Source: an uncultured Oscillospiraceae bacterium | Lineage (GTDB): Bacteria; Bacillota; Clostridia; Oscillospirales; Acutalibacteraceae | Assembly (NCBI GenBank): GCA_900544715.1 | Contig: UQWL01000006.1 | Location: 62,001 to 126,000 of the forward strand | Length of the DNA stretch: 64,000 nucleotides | Direction: 5' to 3' | Part shown: positions 17,727 to 26,467 of the stretch, piece by piece | How positions within the stretch are numbered: the first letter of the stretch is position 1 | How the letters are laid out: each line of letters starts with the position of its first letter | Position numbers and translations under genes: made by a program | The notes under the pieces: model-generated | Databases searched by the model: none | Told to the model about the DNA's origin: nothing | The model's input: only the letters and a program-made list of their open reading frames with translations

Positions 17727-18446
17727 TTGACGGGTTACCGGATTTTGATGGCAGCATCGATTTTGCTGTTGGCGGGGATCGTCCCCTTTTTCCTGAAGGC
17801 TGGGTGGCCGAAAAAAACAAGAAAATCCCTTTTGCTGAAAATGATTTGTTCCACCCTGTTCATTCTGGTTGGTGTGTTGGCGATTGTGTTGGCGGGGCAG
17901 TTCTCCCGCTATGCGCTGTGGATTTTGTGCGGCCTCGGTTTTTCCTGGCTGGGGGATCTCTTCCTCCACGTCAGCAGCAAGCTGCTCTATTTTCTGCTCG
18001 GCTTGTTTAGCTTCTTGACCGCGCACATCTTCTATGTGGTAGCCTTTTGCACCGCGCTGCAAAAAACTTTCCCGGGGGCTGGATTTTTCAATCTCTATGA
18101 ATGCCTGTGCATTGCGGCGATCGTCATTATCGGCCTGGTGAGCACCCATCGTTTGCAGATTAATCCCGGCAAGGCGAAAATCCCTGCTTTTTTCTATATG
18201 TGCATCCTCGTTACGATGATGGTGAAGGCCAGCTCCCTTGGCATCCGCTGCCTCATTGCGGGAACGCCGCTCTGCGGTGCAGCGGCAGCTGTGCTGATTG
18301 CCGGCTCCCTGTGTTTTGTGCTTTCGGATGCAACGCTTGCGATGCTGAACTTTGGGCCCAAAAAAACATTCCCGCTTAAATGCTTCAATATCAGCACCTA
18401 TTATGCGGCGCAGGTTTTGCTTGCAAGTACGATTCTGTTTTTTTAA
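17727..18446 (+). CDS. YhhN family (lysoplasmalogenase-like) membrane protein 1
   Basis: 239 residues, TTG start with GCGGAGGTG upstream. Seven to eight membrane segments. The YhhN/TMEM86 signature is present: LCGLGFSWLGDLFL with a conserved Gly-Asp, FLTAHIFYVVAF, and LCFVLSDATLAMLNF near the C-terminus. The eukaryotic TMEM86 relatives hydrolyse lysoplasmalogen. Whether this bacterial protein does so is inference, although many anaerobic Clostridia do make plasmalogens. A second copy follows 45 bp downstream. Confidence 0.85.
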   Translation: MTGYRILMAASILLLAGIVPFFLKAGWPKKTRKSLLLKMICSTLFILVGVLAIVLAGQFSRYALWILCGLGFSWLGDLFLHVSSKLLYFLLGLFSFLTAHIFYVVAFCTALQKTFPGAGFFNLYECLCIAAIVIIGLVSTHRLQINPGKAKIPAFFYMCILVTMMVKASSLGIRCLIAGTPLCGAAAAVLIAGSLCFVLSDATLAMLNFGPKKTFPLKCFNISTYYAAQVLLASTILFF

Positions 18447-18491
18447 CCCGTAACTTCCCCATATGGATTTCACCCAAAGGAGAGGAATCGA

Positions 18492-19226
18492 TTGAAGTTT
18501 TTGCAAATACTGATGTTTGTGGCCATTGCGCTAGAGGTTATTTTCGTTCCTATTTTTTTAAAGATCGAATGGCCGAACCGCAGCTACCGGTCGCTCGCCT
18601 ACAAACAGCTCTGCTCTGCTCTATTTCTGGTGGTCGGCTTATGCGCCATATTCCATGCTAAAAACTACTCCGCTTATTCCTGGCTGGTGCTCGGCGCCCT
18701 GTTTGGCTCCTTTATCGGGGATGCACTGCTGCATTATGAGGCAATTAGGAATAAAAGGCAATTCTTTTTATATGGGATGATCGCATTTGCCCTATCACAC
18801 ATCCTCTATCTGGCGGCGTACGCCATCGCATTTAGCAGGCTGTTCCCGGATCGGAGCCCAGTGGCATGGTATGAAATCCTCATCCTGATTCTGGTGCTTG
18901 CCGCCGCCGCGCTCTCGATAAAACCCTTACAGGTGGATGCCGGGAAGCTGAAAATCCCGATGGCCTTCTACACGGCAATTTTGGCCGCGATGGTAATCCA
19001 CGCATGTTATCTGGCCATTTCCTGTGTGCGCGCAGGGTTCCCACTGCGCTTTTCCATCCTGTTTTTGCTGGGGGGCGGGGCGCTGCTGTTCGCCATCTCG
19101 GACGGGTCGCTGGCGCTTCTCAATTTTACGAATCGCAAAAAATATTGGCTGCGCTGCCTAAATATCATCACGTATTATGCGGCGCAGTGTATGCTTGCGG
19201 CCACGATCCTCTGCTTCCCCATCTAA
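18492..19226 (+). CDS. YhhN family (lysoplasmalogenase-like) membrane protein 2
   Basis: 244 residues, TTG start with AAAGGAGAGG. Paralogue of the preceding gene: LGALFGSFIGDALLHYE, FALSHILYLAAY and LLFAISDGSLALLNF line up with its motifs, and both end ...ITYYAAQ-type followed by a short hydrophobic tail. The divergence is large, so this is an old duplication or two separately acquired family members. Probably co-transcribed with copy 1. Confidence 0.85.
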   Translation: MKFLQILMFVAIALEVIFVPIFLKIEWPNRSYRSLAYKQLCSALFLVVGLCAIFHAKNYSAYSWLVLGALFGSFIGDALLHYEAIRNKRQFFLYGMIAFALSHILYLAAYAIAFSRLFPDRSPVAWYEILILILVLAAAALSIKPLQVDAGKLKIPMAFYTAILAAMVIHACYLAISCVRAGFPLRFSILFLLGGGALLFAISDGSLALLNFTNRKKYWLRCLNIITYYAAQCMLAATILCFPI

Positions 19227-19453
19227 ACTACAGCCCTTTTATGTACTGCGGGTGTATTACTTAATCCATAAATGTCTGTTAGTAGGATATAATAATTAAA
19301 ATCCGTGTTAAATTTATATAGAATTAATATTCTGTTTATATTTTTTATCAAAATCTGTTGACAGCCCTCCTTTTTGAATGCTAAAGTTATAATCTAAAAG
19401 GTGTATTACTGTAAAAATTATGGTAAAAATATCTTTTCGAAGGGGGCATATTG

Positions 19454-21007
19454 ATGAAAAAGTGCAGAAAACTTTTAGTATCGCTTCTCAGCATCGCGCT
19501 GCTGGTGGGCACAGCAGCAGTCGGAGCCGGAGCGCTTACCAACGGGAAACATTGGGTTGGCTCCTGGAGTGCTGGAATGACGGATATCTCCGTTTCCCTC
19601 CTGGAGGGAAAGAAAAACACAGAAGGGCTGTCTATTTCTCCGTTTGTGAAAAATATGACTGCCCGCATCCGGCTGACGCCGACACTCGGCGGCAATCAGG
19701 TACGATTCTGTCTCTCCAATGAAAACGGCGCTTCGCCGCTTGTCATTGACCAGGCGAGCATTGCGCGCGCCAAGGGTGATTCCGGTGCGGAAATTATAGC
19801 GGGCAGCAGCATCCCCGTAACGTTCAACGGCAGCCGGAAGGTTACTATCCCGGCGGGCGGTATTGTCTACTGTGACCCCGTGGATATGGAGGTGCGCGCG
19901 TTGGAGGATTTGTGCGTCACCTATTATGCACAGGATTTTGGCAAGGTGCAGACGATGGCTCTGTATGGCGCGACGACCTATCTGACTTTCGGTAACCACA
20001 CAGAGGATCAGAAGCTTGCCGGAATCCAACTGTCGTTCGGCACGCTGGTTTCTGTCGTTCCGTTGCTCAGCGGACTGGATGTTTACGCGGATGCAGACGC
20101 CTATTCCATTGTCGTCATTGGCGATTCAACCACGAGCAACGATATTCCAAAACTGCTTGCCAAACGGATCATGGAGGAGACCGGTGAAAACAAGGTAGGT
20201 GTGCTGCAAAAATCGATTGTGGGCAATTGCCTGCTCAGCGATGGCGTGGGGCCGATGGGAAGCATCTATGGCAAGGCTATGATCGACCGCTTCCAGAAAG
20301 ACGCGCTCGACCAGCCCGGCGTGAAATACACGCTGGTAAAAATCGGGCTCAATGATATCCTGCATCCGCGCTGCTACAGTATGGTCGGCCTGGTGCCCGA
20401 GGCCTCTGTGGAAGAGCTGATAGCGGGCTATCAAAAACTGACCGCAATGGCGCACGCGGATGGCGTAAAGATCGTGTTTGCAGAGATGTCCCCCTGGAAG
20501 GGCTACACGCGTGACCTGCTGAAAACCGGCCAGGTCGATTTGGAGTGGACGCCCGAAGCGCAGGCAATGTGCGATCAGTTGACCCAATGGGTGCGCACCA
20601 CGGATCAAACGGATGGCGCGATCAACCTCGATTGTCTGAAGGATCCATCTGATCCCACCAAAATGCCGGATGATTTCACAAGCGACGGCGCGCATCTGCT
20701 CGCGCCCGCACAGGAGGCGTTTGTGGCCTCCATTGACCTTTCGCTGTTTGGGGTTGAAGTGCCAGATCATCCCTTAACCACTGTGACAACCACAGATGGG
20801 ACGACTGCTGCACCAAAGGAGCCCACACAGCCCGTGACGCAGGAGCCTACTAACGGCCAGAGCGATACACAGGCGCAAACATCTGCCGGCACGCAAACGC
20901 AGGAGCCGGAGATTGCCGACACCGGAGATTCTCTTGTGGTAGGGGGCGCAGTGCTCGCTTCATTGGCAGCCTGCGGTCTTTTGATCGTCACACGCAAAAA
21001 GAAATAA
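19454..21007 (+). CDS. Secreted SGNH-family esterase with sortase-type C-terminal anchor
   Basis: 517 residues, ATG with AGGGGG upstream. A signal peptide (1-29) ends in VGAGA. An accessory beta domain precedes the SGNH hydrolase core: GDSTTSND (block I Ser), VKIGLNDIL (block III Gly/Asn) and SDGAHL (block V Asp/His). A Thr/Gln/Pro-rich linker (about 435-480) leads to IADTGDS, a hydrophobic segment and RKKK, which is a variant cell-wall sorting signal. Probable surface carbohydrate esterase or lipase. No sortase gene is visible in the window. Confidence 0.88.
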   Translation: MKKCRKLLVSLLSIALLVGTAAVGAGALTNGKHWVGSWSAGMTDISVSLLEGKKNTEGLSISPFVKNMTARIRLTPTLGGNQVRFCLSNENGASPLVIDQASIARAKGDSGAEIIAGSSIPVTFNGSRKVTIPAGGIVYCDPVDMEVRALEDLCVTYYAQDFGKVQTMALYGATTYLTFGNHTEDQKLAGIQLSFGTLVSVVPLLSGLDVYADADAYSIVVIGDSTTSNDIPKLLAKRIMEETGENKVGVLQKSIVGNCLLSDGVGPMGSIYGKAMIDRFQKDALDQPGVKYTLVKIGLNDILHPRCYSMVGLVPEASVEELIAGYQKLTAMAHADGVKIVFAEMSPWKGYTRDLLKTGQVDLEWTPEAQAMCDQLTQWVRTTDQTDGAINLDCLKDPSDPTKMPDDFTSDGAHLLAPAQEAFVASIDLSLFGVEVPDHPLTTVTTTDGTTAAPKEPTQPVTQEPTNGQSDTQAQTSAGTQTQEPEIADTGDSLVVGGAVLASLAACGLLIVTRKKK

Positions 21008-21135
21008 GGCTTTTCCGGAAGCGTAGTCAGAACAGGGCGCGTTTCAAAACGCTCATTGCGGAAACTCGTCACGAAAAAACGCGGTTTCGGGCGCGCGAAG
21101 CCAAAAAATTGCTTGCGTGAGGCAAAAACAGTTTT

Positions 21136-21185
21136 AAAAGGGGATCTGCCGCAAAATGCCTTGCATTTCGCGGCAGATCCTTTTA
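21136..21185. terminator. Strong bidirectional terminator after the esterase
   Basis: GGATCTGCCGC/GCGGCAGATCC stem flanked by AAAA and TTTT. Confidence 0.85.
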
Positions 21186-21204
21186 ACATTCTTCTTCAAC
21201 GCTC

Positions 21205-21308
21205 AAGAGGCATTTTTTAAATTTCGATGGTCGGAAGTCTTGCCTCTTTTAGATCACTTGCATCAGTGTACAGGGGTACACATCGGTTTTCAGCCTGTAC
21301 ACTGATGC
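21205..21308. repeat. Two successive inverted repeats in a 411-bp gene-free gap
   Basis: AAGAGGCA (21205-21212) pairs with TGCCTCTT (21241-21248), followed by TTTT. Then GCATCAGTGTACAGG (21260-21274) pairs perfectly with CCTGTACACTGATGC (21294-21308). A third GTACAC copy inside the second loop (21276-21281) could pair instead with the first arm, so two folds compete. No ORF or known motif is evident. Confidence 0.6.
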
Positions 21309-21358
21309 TTTCCTGTTTCAATAGCCCATTGGATTATATTGTGCGAATAAGCCATATT

Positions 21359-21396
21359 AAAAAAGACCACAGCGCCTCCATTCGCGCTGTGGTCTG
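21359..21396 (-). terminator. Terminator of the 294-residue protein gene
   Basis: GACCACAGCGC/GCGCTGTGGTC stem followed by six T on the minus strand. Confidence 0.88.
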
Positions 21397-21418
21397 AATC
21401 ATTTTTACGCAGGGCTGC

Positions 21419-22303
21419 TCACAAGCCAAGCATCTGGCGGAACATTCCCTTTTCCTTCTGCGCCTTTTTCGGCTTATAGGGAGGCGGATTCTCCAGCTTT
21501 TTCCCTGCCCGTTTGCCCGCAGGGGAATTTAAATAGCGAACGACGGCCAGCACCGGCTGGGCAAGCGTTTCGCTCATGTATTCCTTTGCATTCTCCACCA
21601 ATTGGGGATCTGTGTGCATCGCGCCGAGAATCGTCACCGCGATGAGGCTTTGCGTTTCATTTGTGCCGTCCTCATAGATGTCATCCAGGAGGTTAAACAG
21701 CTTCTTCATGCGCTGTTTATCATTTTGCCGGATCGTTTGCATCGCGGCCGGCGTGCCGTACTCCCGGAAGAATTCCTCCGCAAGGAAATCGCCGTATTTT
21801 TCGACGTTTGCTTTATACATCTCGCGCAATTCGGGATACATGGTGGTAAAGCGGCTGGCAAGCGTATTCGGATCATAGGCAAGCGCGCCACTTTTCGCCG
21901 CGGATTTGGACACAGGCGTGGGGAGCTTCGTTTTCGCCGTGCCCCGGTCCTTCTTCCCAAATTTTTGACGCACAGTGTCAGAAAACTCATTGCCGATATA
22001 GCGGATATCCTTATCATCCGCCGTAGAAGGATCGAACAGGGAGAGGGAGGCCTGCTTATAATCCTCATCCGTTGCCTCGGAGGCGTTGATCTCTGTGCAG
22101 AGGAGCACCATACGCTCCTCTTTATATTCAATCCGGACGGCGCCCTTCCCGCCCTGGAAGCTGATGCGCAGCTTGTCCGCCCGCTCCTCAATTGGGATCT
22201 CGTTTTTTCTGACGTCCGGCGGGTAGATCGGCTCAAAACCGTTTTCCTCCAAAACCGGTGAAACGCTTTTATAAATAAGTGCCAATGCCTCTTTTGTTTC
22301 CAT
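21419..22303 (-). CDS. Uncharacterised cytoplasmic protein
   Basis: 294 residues, ATG with AGGAGAG. The N-terminal part (1-110) looks like an alpha/beta domain (VSPVLEENGFEPIYP, VRIEYKEERMVLLC), followed by a basic linker (KKDRGTAKTKLPTPVSKSAA) and a helical C-terminal half (ASRFTTMYPELREMYKANVEKYGDF). It ends in a Lys/Pro-rich stretch. No signal peptide and no recognised catalytic motif. Divergent from lepA, with its own promoter and terminator. Confidence 0.75.
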   Translation of the reverse strand: METKEALALIYKSVSPVLEENGFEPIYPPDVRKNEIPIEERADKLRISFQGGKGAVRIEYKEERMVLLCTEINASEATDEDYKQASLSLFDPSTADDKDIRYIGNEFSDTVRQKFGKKDRGTAKTKLPTPVSKSAAKSGALAYDPNTLASRFTTMYPELREMYKANVEKYGDFLAEEFFREYGTPAAMQTIRQNDKQRMKKLFNLLDDIYEDGTNETQSLIAVTILGAMHTDPQLVENAKEYMSETLAQPVLAVVRYLNSPAGKRAGKKLENPPPYKPKKAQKEKGMFRQMLGL

Positions 22304-22357
22304 GCGGCTGACTCTCCTCCATTGGGATGCTTTTGATCCAAAAAATAATTATTGTTT

Positions 22358-22386
22358 ATTATAGCATACCCAAAGCTGTTTGTCAT
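22358..22386 (-). promoter_or_regulatory. Promoter of the 294-residue protein gene
   Basis: ATGACA (22381-22386), 17 bp, TATAAT (22358-22363) on the minus strand, with a TGC extension before the -10. Confidence 0.7.
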
Positions 22387-22460
22387 CCCATTCTTTTTCA
22401 GAGGCCGCACAAATCAAATCTCCCGGTGCTTGCCAAGCTTTGCCTTTGTGTGTAAAAAGC

Positions 22461-22490
22461 TTGCGAAACCCATACCCGCTGTGGTAAGAT
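22461..22490 (+). promoter_or_regulatory. Probable lepA promoter
   Basis: TTGCGA (22461-22466), 18 bp, TAAGAT (22485-22490), 30 bp upstream of the start codon. Confidence 0.5.
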
Positions 22491-22520
22491 GAATTGAAAT
22501 ATTTTACGAGGTGATAGGGT

Positions 22521-24332
22521 TTGCCCGTTTCAAAAGACCATATCCGAAATTTTTGCATCATTGCACATATTGATCACGGAAAATCGACCCTAGCGGACCG
22601 ACTGCTGGAATTAACCCAATCCGTCGCCAAGCGGGATATGACAGAGCAGCTGCTGGATAATATGGATCTGGAGCGTGAGCGCGGGATTACCATAAAAGCG
22701 CACGCAGTAAAGCTCGACTATACCGCGCAGGACGGGCAGACCTATGAGCTCAACCTGATCGACACCCCCGGCCATGTGGATTTTAACTATGAGGTTTCCC
22801 GCTCTTTGGCGGCCTGCGAAGGCGCGGTGCTGATTATCGACGCATCACAGGGCATTGAGGCGCAAACGCTGGCGAATACCTATCTCGCGCTGGATCATGA
22901 TCTGGAGCTCGTTCCGGTTGTGAACAAAATCGACCTCCCCGCTGCGGAGCCCGAGCGCGTCGCACAGGAGGTGGAGGATGTGATCGGCCTGCCGTGCATG
23001 GAGGCGCCGCGCGTTTCCGCCAAAACCGGCGAAAATGTGGAGCAGGTGCTCGAACGCATTGTGCAGGATATCCCCGCCCCAGAGGGGGACGACGGCCTTC
23101 CGCTGCGCGCGCTGGTATTTGATTCGGTATATGACAGCTACAGGGGCGTTATCGTTTACGTCCGGCTGATGGACGGCACCATCCGGGCAGGGGATACGAT
23201 GCGCTTTATGTCCACGGGCGCTGAGTTTACCGTTGTCGAGGTCGGCTACATGCGCGCGACCGCAATGGAACCCGCCGAGCAGCTCTGTGCGGGGGAAGTC
23301 GGCTACATCACTGCGTCCATCAAAACGGTGCGCGATGCGCAGGTGGGCGATACGGTCACATTGGCCAACAACCCGGCCGCAGAAAGCCTGCCCGGCTACC
23401 GCAAAGTAAACCCCATGGTATTCTGCGGCGTTTACCCGGCGGACGGCGCGGATTATGAGGCGCTGCGCGATGCGCTGGAGAAATTGCAGCTCAACGACGC
23501 TTCCCTTTCCTATGAGCCGGAAACCTCCGGCGCGCTCGGCTTCGGCTTCCGGTGCGGTTTTTTGGGGCTGCTGCACCTGGAGATCATTCAGGAGCGCCTG
23601 GAGCGCGAATATGATCTCGATTTAGTGACCACCATCCCCAGCGTCGTTTACCGAATCCATATGACGGACAGCGAATGTCTGGAGGTCGATAATCCTACCC
23701 ACTACCCCGATCCCGCACGGATTGATTTTTGTGAGGAGCCGATGACCAATGCGCATATCTATGCGCCCTCTGATTATGTCGGCGCGATTATGGAGCTGTG
23801 CCAGGATCGCCGCGGCGTGTTTCAGGATATGACCTATCTCGCCGCCGACCGTGTGGATATCCATTATGAGCTGCCGCTCAATGAGATCATTTACGATTTT
23901 TTCGATGCGCTCAAATCCCGCACGCGGGGCTATGCCTCTTTTGATTATGAGATTTCTGAATACCGGCGCTCGGACCTTGTGAAGCTGGATGTTCTATTAA
24001 ATGGGGATGTGATCGATGCGCTGTCGTTCATCATCCATACGGATAAAGCGTATGCGCGCGCGCGGAAGATCGCAGAGAAACTGAAAGAAAACATCCCGCG
24101 CCAAATGTTTGAAATCCCGATTCAGATCGGCATTGGCGGGAAGATCATTGCACGCGAAACCGTCAAGGCGATGCGCAAGGATGTGCTGGCCAAGTGTTAC
24201 GGAGGCGACATCACCCGCAAAAAGAAGCTACTGGAAAAGCAGAAGGAAGGCAAGAAGCGCATGCGCCATTTCGGCACGGTCGAAGTGCCGCAGGAGGCGT
24301 TTATGGCGGTGCTCAAGCTTGATGAGGACTGA
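22521..24332 (+). CDS. lepA: Elongation factor 4 (LepA), ribosome back-translocase GTPase
   Basis: 603 residues, the usual LepA length, TTG start with GAGGTGAT upstream. GTPase motifs are complete: AHIDHGKST (P-loop), RERGIT (switch I), DTPGH, NKID and SAKTG. The LepA-specific C-terminal region (KKKLLEKQKEGKKRMR, then VEVPQEAF) is intact. It binds stalled or elongating ribosomes. A secreted-protein gene follows after 24 bp, probably in the same transcript. Confidence 0.98.
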   Translation: MPVSKDHIRNFCIIAHIDHGKSTLADRLLELTQSVAKRDMTEQLLDNMDLERERGITIKAHAVKLDYTAQDGQTYELNLIDTPGHVDFNYEVSRSLAACEGAVLIIDASQGIEAQTLANTYLALDHDLELVPVVNKIDLPAAEPERVAQEVEDVIGLPCMEAPRVSAKTGENVEQVLERIVQDIPAPEGDDGLPLRALVFDSVYDSYRGVIVYVRLMDGTIRAGDTMRFMSTGAEFTVVEVGYMRATAMEPAEQLCAGEVGYITASIKTVRDAQVGDTVTLANNPAAESLPGYRKVNPMVFCGVYPADGADYEALRDALEKLQLNDASLSYEPETSGALGFGFRCGFLGLLHLEIIQERLEREYDLDLVTTIPSVVYRIHMTDSECLEVDNPTHYPDPARIDFCEEPMTNAHIYAPSDYVGAIMELCQDRRGVFQDMTYLAADRVDIHYELPLNEIIYDFFDALKSRTRGYASFDYEISEYRRSDLVKLDVLLNGDVIDALSFIIHTDKAYARARKIAEKLKENIPRQMFEIPIQIGIGGKIIARETVKAMRKDVLAKCYGGDITRKKKLLEKQKEGKKRMRHFGTVEVPQEAFMAVLKLDED

Positions 24333-24356
24333 TTTTGGGTCCGGAAAGGCGGTTTT

Positions 24357-25385
24357 ATGATGGAAACCGAGCAAAAAAACACCAAAAAAATTGTTGCAAT
24401 CATCGCGGTCGTTCTGGCGGTCCTGTTGGCTGTTGCCGGGCTGACCATCTGGAGCGTTCACGTTTATCAGGCGAATCACGATCCACAGCCCTCCGGCGTT
24501 ACCGAGAGCGGCGGCGCATCCGTCCTTAGCAGTGAGCCTGCCGGAGATGAATCCCTTACGCCGTCGAAAAACGGCAATGCTACGCAATCCGGCTCCAAGC
24601 CGACGAGCGGCAAGCAGGGCGGAGCGGATTCTCTTTCCGATCTTGGCATCCCAGACGAAATCCTGGGTCAGCTGACCGACCCCAATGCGACGCTTCCGGC
24701 GGTAAAGCCGGAGGAAACGGCAACAGATGCCGCCGTATGGGGCTCTGGGGATGATAAGCCGTCCGGCGGAACGCCGGTGAAAAACCTCAGCACCGTGCAG
24801 CAAATCGTCGCCTATTTCAATACGGCTGCAAATCAGGTAAAGTCCGGCAAGCCCGCGCTGGATGCAAAGGCCACGATGCGTGTGCGGGAGAATATTACAG
24901 GCACAAGCGAGGCGGAAAACAGCAGCCAATCTTACAAGAAAGGCTCTAACCTCAACGATGTTTTCCCAGTAGCCGGGCAGAATTGGTCGAGTAAGCTGGA
25001 AACAAAGGGGGTCAAGAGCGCAACCTGCACGGAAAAGGACGGAAAGTATTACATTGCCATCTCAATGAAGGATGAGAAAAACCCAAAACCCGTTTCCAGC
25101 AATCATGGCAAGGCGTTCACCTGTTATGATACGGAGGAGCTGATGGATCTGGCGGCCCAGTCCGGCGATGCCGAGGCGCAGGCCATGCTGAAAAACATGA
25201 GCTTTTCCACCAATTACAGCGGCTGCAAAATCTCCTGTGTGGTGGATGCCAAGACGGGCAGAATGCTGTCGGCAAAATATTATACAGACGTAACGATGAA
25301 GATTTCCATTTCAAAGCTGTCGGTGTTCCCAATCAGCATGACGATGAATGTAACGACAACGCAGGCTTTCACCATGAAGTGGTAA
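24357..25385 (+). CDS. Membrane-anchored exported protein, paralogue A
   Basis: 342 residues. An uncleaved N-terminal membrane anchor (11-36) is followed by a low-complexity Ser/Gly/Thr/Pro linker (about 40-140). The C-terminal domain of about 190 residues begins IVAYFNTAANQVKSGKP and contains KGSNLNDVFPVAG, the box HGKAFTCYD, and CVVDAKTGRMLSA before ending in MKW. The same domain occurs in the next gene. No known family is recognised. The N-out topology with a spacer suggests a ligand-binding or wall-facing role, which is inference. Confidence 0.8.
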   Translation: MMETEQKNTKKIVAIIAVVLAVLLAVAGLTIWSVHVYQANHDPQPSGVTESGGASVLSSEPAGDESLTPSKNGNATQSGSKPTSGKQGGADSLSDLGIPDEILGQLTDPNATLPAVKPEETATDAAVWGSGDDKPSGGTPVKNLSTVQQIVAYFNTAANQVKSGKPALDAKATMRVRENITGTSEAENSSQSYKKGSNLNDVFPVAGQNWSSKLETKGVKSATCTEKDGKYYIAISMKDEKNPKPVSSNHGKAFTCYDTEELMDLAAQSGDAEAQAMLKNMSFSTNYSGCKISCVVDAKTGRMLSAKYYTDVTMKISISKLSVFPISMTMNVTTTQAFTMKW

Positions 25386-25440
25386 CAGCATGCATGATGA
25401 AAAAGAGCGTATCATTTTCAACCGGAAAGGATTTTTTCGA

Positions 25441-26391
25441 ATGAACCGAAAATTCGTTACAGTGTTAATGGCAGCATGCTTGATTGTGACTTTATTCGCA
25501 GGGTGCGGCAGCAAGGATCAGGATGCCCTCTCAACAGGCCCGGACGTCGGCGCTTCCTCCACGCAGGAACCCGGCACGGCGGCAGGAGCAGACGCCGCCA
25601 TTCCGGGAGAATCACAGAATGCGGACGGCCAGGGCGGTGATGCGGCCGGAACAATCGCAAAGGGCGGCGGCGGGCAGACGACGACAACAAAAAAATCCTC
25701 CAGCGCTTCTTCCACAACGACGAAAAAGAATTCAGGCGGCAATGCGTCCGGTACGACGAAGCCAAATGGGGGTTCTTCCAACACAACAACAAAACCGAAT
25801 GGAGGAGGCTCTTCGGAGAAAGAGAGTAAGGCCGAAATCGTTTCGTATTTTAATACGGCAGCAAATAAGGTGAAAACGGGTAAACCGGGCCTAAACTATA
25901 ATTTAAGCTTTTCCCTAAATGTATTGGGGCAATCCTTCAGCGATGGAGATAATGATACCATTGGTAAAGGCTCCAACTTGAATGACGCTTTCCCAGTTTC
26001 AGGGAAGAGCTGGGCCAGCCAGCTTCCAGCATCTACGGTCAAAAGTGCAACGCGAACCTTAAATAATGGAAGGTATACCATTAAAATTGCGCTCAACACG
26101 GAAAAAGATGTAACAAATATTGCAGGTAGCGCGCATGGAAAAGTGTTTACTACAATGGATCTAAATGATATCAATGATGCGGTACAGGATGGAGATATGC
26201 AGATAAAGAACGTATCAAATACATTCCACGACAGTAGTATAACCTGTGTAATAGATGCAAAATCAGGCAACATGCTTTCTGCGGCCTACTCATTAAATAA
26301 TGATATTTCAGCAACCATCGCATCAGAGGGCTTTGAAATTCCTGCAACCATAAAAATGAAAATGAACACAAGTTATACGATGAATTGGTAA
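25441..26391 (+). CDS. Lipoprotein, paralogue B
   Basis: 316 residues from the ATG at 25441 (AAAGGA upstream). Lipoprotein signal with lipobox LFAGC, then a Gly/Ser/Thr/Lys linker with TTTKK repeats (about 75-135). The C-terminal domain matches the preceding gene: YFNTAANKVKTGKP, KGSNLNDAFPVSG, HGKVFTTMD, CVIDAKSGNMLSA and a terminal MNW. Its 3' half is noticeably more AT-rich than paralogue A. Lipid anchoring here against a membrane anchor there suggests two surface proteins with one fold. Function unknown. Confidence 0.82.
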   Translation: MNRKFVTVLMAACLIVTLFAGCGSKDQDALSTGPDVGASSTQEPGTAAGADAAIPGESQNADGQGGDAAGTIAKGGGGQTTTTKKSSSASSTTTKKNSGGNASGTTKPNGGSSNTTTKPNGGGSSEKESKAEIVSYFNTAANKVKTGKPGLNYNLSFSLNVLGQSFSDGDNDTIGKGSNLNDAFPVSGKSWASQLPASTVKSATRTLNNGRYTIKIALNTEKDVTNIAGSAHGKVFTTMDLNDINDAVQDGDMQIKNVSNTFHDSSITCVIDAKSGNMLSAAYSLNNDISATIASEGFEIPATIKMKMNTSYTMNW

Positions 26392-26410
26392 ATTATCATC
26401 TAATAAGGAA

Positions 26411-26445
26411 GCGCATTGCAGCATATGGATGCAATGCGCTTTTTT
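26411..26445 (+). terminator. Terminator of the lepA-paralogue unit
   Basis: GCGCATTGCA/TGCAATGCGC stem and six T. Confidence 0.93.
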
Positions 26446-26467
26446 ACTATCACGAAACATTAAATGT

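Noticed and set aside
17598..18506. Minus-strand ORF of 302 codons
   Set aside because: Antisense of the first YhhN gene; Gln/His/Arg-rich and without motif or RBS.
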